From Putridiphycobacter sp965230485 (lineage in GTDB: Bacteria; Bacteroidota; Bacteroidia; Flavobacteriales_D; Crocinitomicaceae), in the NCBI GenBank assembly GCA_965230485.1, contig CBDDLA010000001.1:992001-1056000 (forward strand): a stretch of 64,000 bases of DNA. Reading direction: 5' to 3'. This document shows positions 35,675 through 44,580 of the stretch, one piece after another. Position numbers and translations under genes: made by a program. The notes under the pieces are model-generated. The model saw only the letters and a list, made by a program, of their open reading frames with translations. It was not told the DNA's origin and did not search any database. Numbering within the stretch: the first letter of the stretch is position 1; every line of letters starts with the position of its first letter.

Positions 35675-36399
35675 TTTCTTGATTGTAATACTAATTTTGT
35701 TGCTAGAATGAATAATATAATGCAACTTAAAAAATAAACTAAATCAGATAGTACAAGAACCCCTTTTTGAATCGACACAAAATGCTCAAACACACCAAGG
35801 TTTCTAATAAAATAGTCTGTACCTCCAAATTGACTATAGGTAGCAAGAATATCAAATCCTAAGTAGATAAACCAAGATAAAAATACAGCTAACAATAGCG
35901 CAACTATTTGGTTTTCTGTTAAACTAGAAACAAAAATTCCGATTGAAACAAAAACTGCTCCAACAAACACTAAACCTATATATGATGCAATAGCTACTCC
36001 GTCATCAATATTGCCAACAGGTTCTCCTAAATAATGAACAGAAATGTAATAAATAATAGTTGGTGCAATAGCAATTAAAACCAAGGTAAGTGAGGCAAAA
36101 TATTTAGCTAGAATGATTTGAATATCAGTAAGCGGTCTAGTGAATAGCAATTCTATGGTACCAGTTCGTTTCTCTTCAGAAAACGAACGCATGGTTATTG
36201 CCGGAATAAGAATTAAAAAAATAACAGGTGCAATGGTAAAGTACGACACTAAGTCAGCAGTTCCTCCCTCAATAATATTTGTTCCGAATGAAAAAACCCA
36301 AAGAAAAAGACTATTTAGAATTAAAAAAACACCAATTACTGCATACCCAATTAAAGACCCTAAAAAACCTTGAATTTCTTTTATATAAAGTGACTTCAT
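35668..36399 (-). CDS. gldF: Gliding motility ABC transporter permease GldF
   Basis: The 243-residue integral membrane protein has six segments. It begins MKSLYIKEIQGFLGSLIGYAV and contains MRSFSEEKRTGTIELLFTRPLTD, the typical ABC-2 permease coupling segment. This is GldF by order and sequence, since it is followed directly by gldG. The ATPase subunit GldA is not adjacent and is presumably encoded elsewhere, as in other Flavobacteriales. An excellent promoter (TTTG at 36447-36450 and TAACTTTG at 36420-36427 on this strand, 19 bases apart) drives the gldF-gldG-DUF4340-desulfurase operon. Confidence 0.92.
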   Translation of the reverse strand: MKSLYIKEIQGFLGSLIGYAVIGVFLILNSLFLWVFSFGTNIIEGGTADLVSYFTIAPVIFLILIPAITMRSFSEEKRTGTIELLFTRPLTDIQIILAKYFASLTLVLIAIAPTIIYYISVHYLGEPVGNIDDGVAIASYIGLVFVGAVFVSIGIFVSSLTENQIVALLLAVFLSWFIYLGFDILATYSQFGGTDYFIRNLGVFEHFVSIQKGVLVLSDLVYFLSCIILFILATKLVLQSRKW

Positions 36400-36419
36400 T
36401 GAACGCTTTGTTAAGCTGG

Positions 36420-36427
36420 CAAAGTTA
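36420..36427 (-). promoter_or_regulatory. Promoter of the gldFG operon (TTTG-N19-TAACTTTG)
   Basis: TAACTTTG on the - strand is an exact -7 box, with the -33 TTTG at 36447-36450 and a 19-base spacer. ATG 36399 follows after a 20-base gap. Confidence 0.75.
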
Positions 36428-36513
36428 GAAGAATAAAGACGAAATACAAACTAAAAAAACTTAAAATCAGCCTTTGATTGACACAAGTGTAGACGGGCTT
36501 TTTTTAAGCATGG

Positions 36514-39297
36514 CTAATTCTCAACAATTGTAAAATCGACCCTCCTGTTTTCTCTTCTTCCACTTGGATTATCTCTACCATTTTTCAACTTATTTGGAGC
36601 TTTCGGTAAATTTTCACCATTACTGTTAATTCCTTTGATTTGATCAGCAGAAACACCATTAGAAATCAAATATTTATATACCTCTTTTGCCCTTTTTTCT
36701 GATAACTTTAAATTGTAAGCACTTGGTCCCATAGAATCAGTATTACCTTCTATAACGATATTTAAACTAGGATTCGAAATAAGTACTCTTACATTTTCAT
36801 CCATTATTTTTTTTGCAGCTTGTGTTAAATAAAATTTGTCAAAAGGAAAATAAACGGGACTGATATCATCCTTAAAACTTGAATTCTTACCTGTAACATC
36901 TTTGTCTATCTTAGAGTCAGGCACTTTAGTATTATTCTTATTATCATTATTTTTAGCAAGAATTTTATCGTTAACTTTTACCGTATCATTATCAACCACA
37001 CTGCCAATATTTGTTGATGCAGAAGTGGTATCATTGTTAAGAGTTGTAGGGTTTCCAACAACAATTAAGGAATCGCTTTGATCAACAATTACATTAGGTT
37101 CTGATGGAATTTCATATTCAGGAATAACTTTAGTCGCCTCAAGCGTAAATTCAGGTTCTTCAGCCTCATGCATCACAAATGCTTTTACAGTAACAGTAGA
37201 TAATGGCTGAAAATCGTATGTTAATAAATCTGTTTGGCGACCTTTTATTTCGGCATTGTCAATATACCATGAATAGAAAACCCTTCTATTATCTGGAATT
37301 CCATATACATCAGCTTTTAATGCACTAATTTTGCCATTGTTAGGATTAGTATTGTCATATAAATCTATTCCAGGAATATATGCATCTCCATTACTTGCAA
37401 ATTGAACATTATGGGAATCGTTATATACGAATACTTTTTTAGAAGAAGTTATGTCGTATTTTTCATTATTAACATCATCAATAATAGAGGCTATTACCTT
37501 AATAGTATGATAACCAGTATCTGTAAAACTATAATTATAGCTCTGCTTATTTTGATCAATTTTATCACCATCAACGTACCACTTAAATTTAGATACTTTT
37601 TTACTCTCTCCAAAATATAGCATGGAAGCGTCAATAATACTGTTTGTATCCACTTTTACCATTCTATCAGCAACAACTTCTAAGAAAATAGGACCTTCAC
37701 TTAAAACATTGAACTCTAATGATGAACAATCCATCATATAGTCATCAGTTTTTTTATGCTTCCCATAAATTTGAGTCGTGACCTTATGTAAACCTGTATC
37801 ATTAAATGCGTAGGTTAATAATGGGCTATCTAATTTTAAAATGGTTTCGTCCACTTTCCAAAAAATATTGCTCACCTTTGCGTCTTTTATTTTAGCATTA
37901 GTAACGTCGAATCTTACATTTTCTCCAACAACTAATTCGTCCATAATCAAAATATCGTTCAGCCCTAAATTACCGTTTTCAGCAAAGTATTCTTCACAAT
38001 CAAAACTTGGATAAGGTTGTTCGGTAAACATGTAAATATCCATTGCTCCGTATCCACCGCCTCTGTTGGAGGATAAAAATCCAGTTTTATTATCGTCATT
38101 TAATGAGAAAAAGATATCCTCTCCTGAAGAATTAATTGGCATTCCCATGTTAATCGGCTCTGTCCAGTTTCCTTCGATATATTTCGAAAAATAAATGTCG
38201 TAATTTCCATAACCACCTGGCCGATTGGATGAAAAATAAAGTGTTTTGCCATCTTTAGAAAAGAATGGACTATCCTCATTATATTTTGAATTAATATTCT
38301 TGCTGAGTAATTTTGCTTCTGTCCATGAATTATTATCGTTGAGCCTCACTTCGTATAAATTCAACTTTAATTTTTTATCTGCAGAACTAAAAACAAAAGT
38401 TTTATTATCAGGAGAAAAAACGCCATGTGGTTGATAGTAACTTCTGTTGATTTGCTCTGGCAAAACTATTGGGTTAGACAATTCCCCATCTTGCTTTACT
38501 GATAACCACAACTTATTATTTTTAAAAAATACCACCGAATCTCCAGATATAGTTCTACTTACAACTGAAAAGTGTTCGCGTTCTTTTTCATTGATTTCAA
38601 GTGCTTTAGGCTGTTTTATTCTTTTATTTGTGTCAATTAAGCTGTAACCGCCCTCGTAAAACTTGAAATCTTTGAATCGTTTCTCCTTTGGATTATCCTG
38701 ATAACGAGCGGTATACATTAACTCACCATTGTCAGGAAAAAAAATAGAACAATATTCGCTTAGATCAGAATTAATTTGCTCGCCTAAATTAATAACTCTG
38801 GTAAATGTATATTTTGAATCTGACACGTAGACCTCACCCAATTTACACTCATCAATTTTGGTATTTACATCTTCAATCAAACTTTTTGACTTAGATGAGT
38901 TTTTAATGCCGTAGTTTTTAAAGAAATTGTAGTTTTCTATGGCTTGAGGAAAGTTACCTAGCAATTTTTGAGTTTCTGCTATATAATAGTAAGCCATGTA
39001 AATACTATCCTTTTCATCAAAATTTCTAATAGCAGTACTCAAATATTTTTCAGCTTTCCCAAAATCTTCTAAATCTAATAATTGTATCTTACCCAATTGG
39101 TAATTAGCAGCAACATTGGTAGGATCTTCGGTAAGAATTGACTCATATTTTTTAATAGCGCCATCAATTTTACCGTATAGCCTCAACTTATCAGCTTTTC
39201 TGATTTTATGCCAACTGCTTTTTTGAGCGAAAGAATCATGAGGTGCAAATAATGCAAACAATGCTAAAAATACGATTAAGGTAAGCCTATAAACCAT
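36514..39297 (-). CDS. PorE-like OmpA-family protein with TPR, PD40 and PKD-like domains
   Basis: The 927-residue protein has a signal peptide (LIVFLALFALFAPHDSFAQ). TPR-like repeats follow (about 35-150, AIKKYESILTEDPTNVAANY), then WD40-like PD40 repeats (about 185-430, with YFSSNRPGGYGNYDIYFSK and GFLSSNRGGGYGAMDIYMF). Three PKD-like domains lie at about 440-730, and an OmpA peptidoglycan-binding domain at about 815-925 (IEGNTDSMGPSAYNLKLSEKRAK). This resembles PorE of the type IX secretion system, which links it to peptidoglycan. The PKD-like part differs from the PorE carboxypeptidase-regulatory domain, so the match is by architecture. Confidence 0.82.
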   Translation of the reverse strand: MVYRLTLIVFLALFALFAPHDSFAQKSSWHKIRKADKLRLYGKIDGAIKKYESILTEDPTNVAANYQLGKIQLLDLEDFGKAEKYLSTAIRNFDEKDSIYMAYYYIAETQKLLGNFPQAIENYNFFKNYGIKNSSKSKSLIEDVNTKIDECKLGEVYVSDSKYTFTRVINLGEQINSDLSEYCSIFFPDNGELMYTARYQDNPKEKRFKDFKFYEGGYSLIDTNKRIKQPKALEINEKEREHFSVVSRTISGDSVVFFKNNKLWLSVKQDGELSNPIVLPEQINRSYYQPHGVFSPDNKTFVFSSADKKLKLNLYEVRLNDNNSWTEAKLLSKNINSKYNEDSPFFSKDGKTLYFSSNRPGGYGNYDIYFSKYIEGNWTEPINMGMPINSSGEDIFFSLNDDNKTGFLSSNRGGGYGAMDIYMFTEQPYPSFDCEEYFAENGNLGLNDILIMDELVVGENVRFDVTNAKIKDAKVSNIFWKVDETILKLDSPLLTYAFNDTGLHKVTTQIYGKHKKTDDYMMDCSSLEFNVLSEGPIFLEVVADRMVKVDTNSIIDASMLYFGESKKVSKFKWYVDGDKIDQNKQSYNYSFTDTGYHTIKVIASIIDDVNNEKYDITSSKKVFVYNDSHNVQFASNGDAYIPGIDLYDNTNPNNGKISALKADVYGIPDNRRVFYSWYIDNAEIKGRQTDLLTYDFQPLSTVTVKAFVMHEAEEPEFTLEATKVIPEYEIPSEPNVIVDQSDSLIVVGNPTTLNNDTTSASTNIGSVVDNDTVKVNDKILAKNNDNKNNTKVPDSKIDKDVTGKNSSFKDDISPVYFPFDKFYLTQAAKKIMDENVRVLISNPSLNIVIEGNTDSMGPSAYNLKLSEKRAKEVYKYLISNGVSADQIKGINSNGENLPKAPNKLKNGRDNPSGRRENRRVDFTIVEN

Positions 39298-39455
39298 TTA
39301 ATTTAAATTATCTTACAAAAGTGGCAAGTCAACAAAAATAATTAAAATTCTAAAACTATTCTAAATGGCACTGAGAATTAGCAAATAGTTTTAAATAGAC
39401 ATGAAATAGCTAAACAAGTATGATAGAAGCAAGTTAAGCTTCAATGATTTAATAT

Positions 39456-39992
39456 TTACGGAAAATATGGCTTTGAAGTCAATATTTGGCAGGCATACAA
39501 GATTCCATCTTTAATTGCAAATTGATGTGCTATTCCAGTGTAAGCTTTATCAATCATGTTTGCATAATGCCCTTTAGACTTTCTCCAATTACTGATTAAA
39601 ATGCTCGCAAGCCGACTATATGTAAGGTTATTGTTTGCTTTTTCGATTTCATAAGCCAAAGAGAGATACTGCACGTTCTCACCTATAAAGTCAGCATCTC
39701 TACCGAATTTTTGAACCCTGTCCCTTACTGTTCTATAAGCTATTTTTCTCTGAGAATGACCTAAATAATTATTGCTTGCCATATAATCTGCATGATTTTT
39801 GGCCGCGGGACAAAGCCATGTATAAAACATCAAAGAGTTTCTTCTTTTTTTTGATCTCAATTGATTAGTATACTCCATCATATAAGCATTAAGCTTATCT
39901 GAATCAAAACTATCTTCACTAACATTATCGTTTTGAGTAAATCCAAAAAATGACAAAATCAATACTAGACATATTGAAACCGACCACTTCAT
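39456..39992 (-). CDS. CAP-domain (SCP/PR1-like) secreted protein
   Basis: The 178-residue protein begins MKWSVSICLVLILSFFGFTQ, a signal peptide. The CAP domain includes CPAAKNHADYMASNNYLGHS and IGENVQYLS, with the conserved His of the HAD-Y and LGH motifs and the Glu of GEN. SWRKSKGHYANMIDKAYTGIA follows, with the second His. CAP proteins are secreted and bind lipids or other ligands; the activity here is unknown. I start at ATG 39992, which overlaps the previous stop codon (TAATG); the open frame reaches 40022 but crosses that stop and lacks a signal there. Confidence 0.85.
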   Translation of the reverse strand: MKWSVSICLVLILSFFGFTQNDNVSEDSFDSDKLNAYMMEYTNQLRSKKRRNSLMFYTWLCPAAKNHADYMASNNYLGHSQRKIAYRTVRDRVQKFGRDADFIGENVQYLSLAYEIEKANNNLTYSRLASILISNWRKSKGHYANMIDKAYTGIAHQFAIKDGILYACQILTSKPYFP

Positions 39993-40477
39993 TAAAGTAT
40001 TGGCATTAGATTGGCATGCCAACTATCATTAAGTTGTACCTCCCAATTTTCAAGAAGTTCTTTTTTTGTAACTACTAGATTATTGTAAACTATGGTATTT
40101 CGTCGAATAATATCTTTTTGAATCAATTCTTTAAATGATATCATATCAACAAGGTCAATTTTATCTTCCTTATTAATATAGGCAATCTTCAATCTATCAA
40201 AAAAATCAATTTCAATTTTTTCACCTATCATTTTAATCTCTCTTGTTAAAGCGTCTTTTGAGCAACCACTTGCAGATACATGGTTTTCATCAACTCCAAT
40301 AATAATAAATAAGTCTTTTATCACTTCGAAATCTGCTTTTAGACTAGCCCCATGAGCTGCCCAATTCGGCACAAAAGATTTAAGCGCTGAATTCACATAC
40401 TCAATCTGACTTGGTTGCAGATGCTGATCTGATTGAAAAATCCAAACACTAGCTTGGTCTGATAGTCTCGATAACAT
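39992..40477 (-). CDS. Conserved Bacteroidota protein (often labelled ABC transporter ATPase)
   Basis: The 161-residue protein has blocks SVWIFQSDQHLQPSQIEYVN, then FVPNWAAHGASLKADFEVI, FIIIGVDENHVSASGCSKD and NNLVVTKKELLENWEV. I recognise this as a small cytosolic family widespread in Bacteroidota that is commonly annotated as an ABC transporter ATPase. It has no Walker A, Walker B or signature motif, so that label looks wrong. The cysteine in SASGCSKDA is strongly conserved in my memory of the family. There is no signal peptide. It is the first gene of a two-gene operon with the CAP gene. Confidence 0.75.
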   Translation of the reverse strand: MLSRLSDQASVWIFQSDQHLQPSQIEYVNSALKSFVPNWAAHGASLKADFEVIKDLFIIIGVDENHVSASGCSKDALTREIKMIGEKIEIDFFDRLKIAYINKEDKIDLVDMISFKELIQKDIIRRNTIVYNNLVVTKKELLENWEVQLNDSWHANLMPIL

Positions 40478-40535
40478 AGGTTATTCTAATTATTTAATCA
40501 TTTTTTCTAACCCTATTTTTGCTAAAAAAACGATT

Positions 40536-42773
40536 TTAGTTTTTTGTTAAAGCATTCCCCAGTGCACTGTCGTAAACATCCTTCATTTCGCTAATAAAAC
40601 CAAAATGTTCGTCATCTACACATACTTTTCCTTTGGTAACATGTCCTAATAACGTATATGGAACATTTTGTTTCATCATTTTTTCAAGGAATTCATCTTC
40701 TTTCTCTTCATTTACAGTAACCAAAACCCTGCTTTGGGACTCTCCAAACAAGAATGCATCTTCTCGAACTTCGGAATCAGAGACAATATCAAACCCTAAA
40801 TCATTGGTCATTCCCATTTCTAAAAGCGCAATAAACAAACCGCCATCAGCACTGTCATGAGCAGCATTAATTAATTGATCATTAATTAATGATTTGATGG
40901 TCTCTTGCATTTCAGCTTCCTTCTCTAAATTAAAATACGGAGCAGGAGACGATTCTATACCATGGTATGAGACTAGATATTCTGAAGAAGCAATATCATT
41001 AACTGTTTCACCAATCAAAAAGATTAAGTCCCCTTTCGATTTAAAATTCATGGTCATAATTTTATCCTTATCTGGGACAATACCTATCATTCCAATAGTA
41101 GGAGTAGGGAATACGGGTTCTTCTTTACCATCTATTACAGTTTGATTGTAAAATGACACATTACCACCAGTAACCGGAGTCTCAAACTTTAAACAGGCTG
41201 CGCTCATTCCTTTAATGGCTCCAACAAATTGCCAGTAACATTCCGGATTATAAGGGTTACCAAAATTTAAACAGTTAGTGACTGCACTAGGAATACCTCC
41301 TGACACAACAATATTTCGAGCAGCTTCAGAAACAGCTATTTGAGTTCCAATTTCTGGATCAGCATTTACATATCTTGAATTACAATCAACGGTCATGGCT
41401 AATGCACGTTTGGAATCTTTAATGTTTGTAATACCTGCATCAGATGGATTATTAGTAGTCATGGTTCTTGTACCTACCATTGAATCATACTGCTCGTAAA
41501 TCCACTTTTTAGAAGCGATATTTGGATTTTGAATTAATTTTATAGCCACTTCTTTTAAGTCTTCTGGCTCTTCTACGTCATCAATATTGAACTTTTTAAA
41601 CTCTTTATAATAAGCTGGTTCACTATACTCTCTATGGTAAACTGGAGCGCCCCCGCCCAAAACAAGAGATTCTGCTGGAACGCTAGCTACCTTTTCACCA
41701 TGCATAAAATAATTGATGGTTCCACCCTCTGTCACTACTCCTATTTCTACAGCATGCAAATCCCATTTTTTGAATATGTCTTCAACTATTTTTTCTTTTC
41801 CTTTTTCAATTACAACAAGCATTCTTTCTTGAGACTCTGATAAAAGTATTTCCCAATCTTTCATGTTTTCTTGTCGTGTAGGAACCTTGCTCAAATCAAT
41901 ATCCATACCTACATTACCCGCTGCACTCATTTCGCACGACGAACATGTAATTCCTGCTGCTCCCATATCCTGCATTCCAACAACTGCATCTGTTTTGGCT
42001 AACTCTAACGTCGCCTCCAATAGTAGCTTTTCTTGAAAAGGGTCCCCTACTTGAACAGATGGCAAATCTCCCGCTGATTCCTCAGTAATGTCTTTTGAAG
42101 CAAAGGCCGCACCTGCTATACCATCTTTACCCGTCGCAGATCCTACAATATAAACTGGATTACCTGGTCCACTTGATGTTGCTGAGATCATTTTTCCTTC
42201 TAATATACCAGCAGAAAATGCATTAACTAATGGATTAGTGTTATAACATTTGTCAAACATGACTTCACCTCCAATTATTGGAATTCCAAAAGCATTTCCG
42301 TAATCACCAATACCTTTTACTACACCTTTAACCAACCATTTAGTACGGTCTTTTTCAATATCTCCAAAACGCAGTGAATTTAATTGTGCAATCGGTCTTG
42401 CACCCATTGTAAAAATATCTCTATTAATACCTCCAACCCCAGTAGCTGCTCCTTGATAAGGTTCTAACGCGCTTGGGTGATTATGCGATTCGATTTTGAA
42501 TACGCAACCTACTCCATCTCCAATATCAACCAAACCCGCATTTTCTTCACCTGCTTTTACAAGCATGTGTGGACCATCTTTGGGTAGTTTTTTTAACCAT
42601 GCAATTGAGTTCTTATAAGAACAATGTTCCGACCACATCACAGAATAAATAGATGTTTCGGTAAAGTTTGGGGTTCTGCCAAGAATCTTCTTGATTTCTT
42701 CAAATTCTTCTGGCAATAAACCTAATTCTACTGCTTGATCAACGGTTGCTAATTCTTGGGTATTTTTTTCCAT
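40536..42773 (-). CDS. purL: Phosphoribosylformylglycinamidine synthase II (PurL, small type)
   Basis: The 745-residue enzyme makes FGAM from FGAR in purine synthesis. Its N-terminal signature is ILGRTPNFTETSIYSVMWSEH with active-site H50. It also has NHPSALEPYQGAATGVGGI (ATP/metal loop), VGMQDMGAAGITCSSCEMSA and two AIRS-type domains, the second with GGNVSFYNQT and AAHDSADGGLFIALLEMG. At this length it is the small PurL that needs separate PurQ and PurS. It is monocistronic with its own promoter box at 42796. Confidence 0.96.
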   Translation of the reverse strand: MEKNTQELATVDQAVELGLLPEEFEEIKKILGRTPNFTETSIYSVMWSEHCSYKNSIAWLKKLPKDGPHMLVKAGEENAGLVDIGDGVGCVFKIESHNHPSALEPYQGAATGVGGINRDIFTMGARPIAQLNSLRFGDIEKDRTKWLVKGVVKGIGDYGNAFGIPIIGGEVMFDKCYNTNPLVNAFSAGILEGKMISATSSGPGNPVYIVGSATGKDGIAGAAFASKDITEESAGDLPSVQVGDPFQEKLLLEATLELAKTDAVVGMQDMGAAGITCSSCEMSAAGNVGMDIDLSKVPTRQENMKDWEILLSESQERMLVVIEKGKEKIVEDIFKKWDLHAVEIGVVTEGGTINYFMHGEKVASVPAESLVLGGGAPVYHREYSEPAYYKEFKKFNIDDVEEPEDLKEVAIKLIQNPNIASKKWIYEQYDSMVGTRTMTTNNPSDAGITNIKDSKRALAMTVDCNSRYVNADPEIGTQIAVSEAARNIVVSGGIPSAVTNCLNFGNPYNPECYWQFVGAIKGMSAACLKFETPVTGGNVSFYNQTVIDGKEEPVFPTPTIGMIGIVPDKDKIMTMNFKSKGDLIFLIGETVNDIASSEYLVSYHGIESSPAPYFNLEKEAEMQETIKSLINDQLINAAHDSADGGLFIALLEMGMTNDLGFDIVSDSEVREDAFLFGESQSRVLVTVNEEKEDEFLEKMMKQNVPYTLLGHVTKGKVCVDDEHFGFISEMKDVYDSALGNALTKN

Positions 42774-42795
42774 GAGATACGCTAAAAATTTTCCG

Positions 42796-42803
42796 CAAAA
42801 TTA
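42796..42803 (-). promoter_or_regulatory. Promoter -7 box (TAATTTTG) of purL
   Basis: An exact TAnnTTTG match on the - strand, 22 bases upstream of the purL ATG at 42773. Confidence 0.6.
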
Positions 42804-42876
42804 ATGATAAATACCAGTTTGACTGGAGCTTTTTATTAAAAGTTTTCAACTAATCAGGCGATCGTTTTATTTCATT

Positions 42877-44580
42877 CTAAATACTGCCGGCTATTGATTT
42901 AAAATAATTCATCAGAGTATCGTGATTAGGACACCCAGCAGTATCAATCTCAATTAGTTTTGGTCTACTATTGTGACTTTCACGATAAAAATCGTGAATA
43001 TTAGATTCCAGTGCCTCGATAGTATTGTAATAGTCATAGTCAATACCGTAGGCTTCGCAAATTGACGAGGCTTTTGCTTTATGAGGCGCTACAAATAATT
43101 TATTTTGCTCAGATTTTCTAGAACCTTCAAGTATATTAAAAATACCTCCCCCATTATTATTGATCAAAAATATGCGCAAATTAGAAGGTAAATTATCAAT
43201 CCAAAATCCGTTTGAGTCGTAAAAAAATGAAATATCACCAGTAATTAACGTAACCAAATCATTTGGCAATGCTTTCGCCATTCCAACCGAGGTACTTGTT
43301 GAACCATCAATGCCACTTACTCCGCGATTTGAAAAATATTTAATACTACGAATAGGGTTAAACAGCTGACAATACCTAACAACTGAACTATTAGCCATTT
43401 GCAAAATAGAGTTATCTGGCAGGGTGTCAAGAATAAAATTAACGACCGTTAAATCTGAAAAGGGGGCTGATTCCAAAAATAGTTCATGACGTTCCATGGC
43501 TATAAAATCTTTGCTTTTCCAATGTTGACCATAATTAGAAAAACTAATTTCCTCTTGGTTTGATAATAATGTCAAAAACTCCAAAGGTTTTGAATAAATG
43601 TTCTCAGTTTTTGAAAGAAAAGTATCCTCATCAACTAAGTAATGACCTAAACGCCAATTATGTTTGGGTTTATTTTTTCGAAGAAAGGCTTTTATTTTTT
43701 TGGAAACAATGGCTCCTCCAAAGCTTAAAATCAAGTCTGGTGCGAAATCTCCAATTTCTTCTACTGAAATAAGCGCTAAAGATCTGTCAATACAATGGTT
43801 ATAGCTCGAGAAACTCTGAAGATTAGAAGTATTTTCAACTAAAACAGCAACAGAATTTTGTTGAGCTAACACCTCCAAAACATTCTGGATTTGTTCAGAC
43901 TGATTAAGCTGTCCTACAATAACCAATTTCTTAGTTGACGTTTTCCAAATATCAACAAGCTTCTTCTGTTTTTCAATCGGCAAGAGAGTTTCAGGACTAT
44001 TAATTTTTATTTCGTTATGAATAATATCATTATTAAAGTCAGCAACTTGGTACAATGGCTCAGACAGCGGAATGTTAATATGAATAGGTCCATGAGGTTT
44101 TGAAAGCAAATCTCCTATAGCATGTTTAGTCACTGATTGATCGAACACAACTGAATCCTTTTCAGTTATTTTTTCCTTTAGACTGAAAGACGACTTGATA
44201 AAATTACTATAAATGCCTTCTTGTCGTATGCATTGACCATCACCTTGATCAATTAGATGTGCAGGACGATCAGCGGTCAAAACAAGCAATGGAATTTGAC
44301 GGTAATACGCTTCAACTATTGCTGGAGTATAATTTAATGGTGCGCTCCCTGATGTACAAGATAAAGCAACAGGCTTACCAAGTCCTTCTGCTAAACCAAG
44401 GGCAAAAAAACCAGCCACGCGCTCATCATGAATTAAATAATGTTTAATTTTCGGATGAGAGTCGAAAGCTATAGTTAGTGGTGCATTCCTTGACCCAGGT
44501 GAGATAACAACATGATGAATATCATTGTGTACCATAATTTCCACTAAAGATGCAATGTGCACTTTATCAGTTGTTACCAT
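42877..44580 (-). CDS. menD: SEPHCHC synthase MenD
   Basis: The 567-residue thiamine-diphosphate enzyme adds 2-oxoglutarate to isochorismate in menaquinone synthesis. Features are HHVVISPGSRNAPLTIAFDS at the N-terminus, HDERVAGFFALGLAEGLGKP with the catalytic glutamate region, and LSCTSGSAPLNYTPAIVEAYY. GDISFFYDSNGFWIDNLPSN and FLINNNGGGIFNIL form the diphosphate-binding motif. The ATG follows the metallophosphoesterase stop directly, so the two genes form an operon. Menaquinone is the expected respiratory quinone of this phylum. Confidence 0.96.
   Translation of the reverse strand: MVTTDKVHIASLVEIMVHNDIHHVVISPGSRNAPLTIAFDSHPKIKHYLIHDERVAGFFALGLAEGLGKPVALSCTSGSAPLNYTPAIVEAYYRQIPLLVLTADRPAHLIDQGDGQCIRQEGIYSNFIKSSFSLKEKITEKDSVVFDQSVTKHAIGDLLSKPHGPIHINIPLSEPLYQVADFNNDIIHNEIKINSPETLLPIEKQKKLVDIWKTSTKKLVIVGQLNQSEQIQNVLEVLAQQNSVAVLVENTSNLQSFSSYNHCIDRSLALISVEEIGDFAPDLILSFGGAIVSKKIKAFLRKNKPKHNWRLGHYLVDEDTFLSKTENIYSKPLEFLTLLSNQEEISFSNYGQHWKSKDFIAMERHELFLESAPFSDLTVVNFILDTLPDNSILQMANSSVVRYCQLFNPIRSIKYFSNRGVSGIDGSTSTSVGMAKALPNDLVTLITGDISFFYDSNGFWIDNLPSNLRIFLINNNGGGIFNILEGSRKSEQNKLFVAPHKAKASSICEAYGIDYDYYNTIEALESNIHDFYRESHNSRPKLIEIDTAGCPNHDTLMNYFKSIAGSI

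Noticed and set aside
39992..40477. ABC transporter ATPase function
   Set aside because: There is no Walker A, Walker B or signature motif in the protein.
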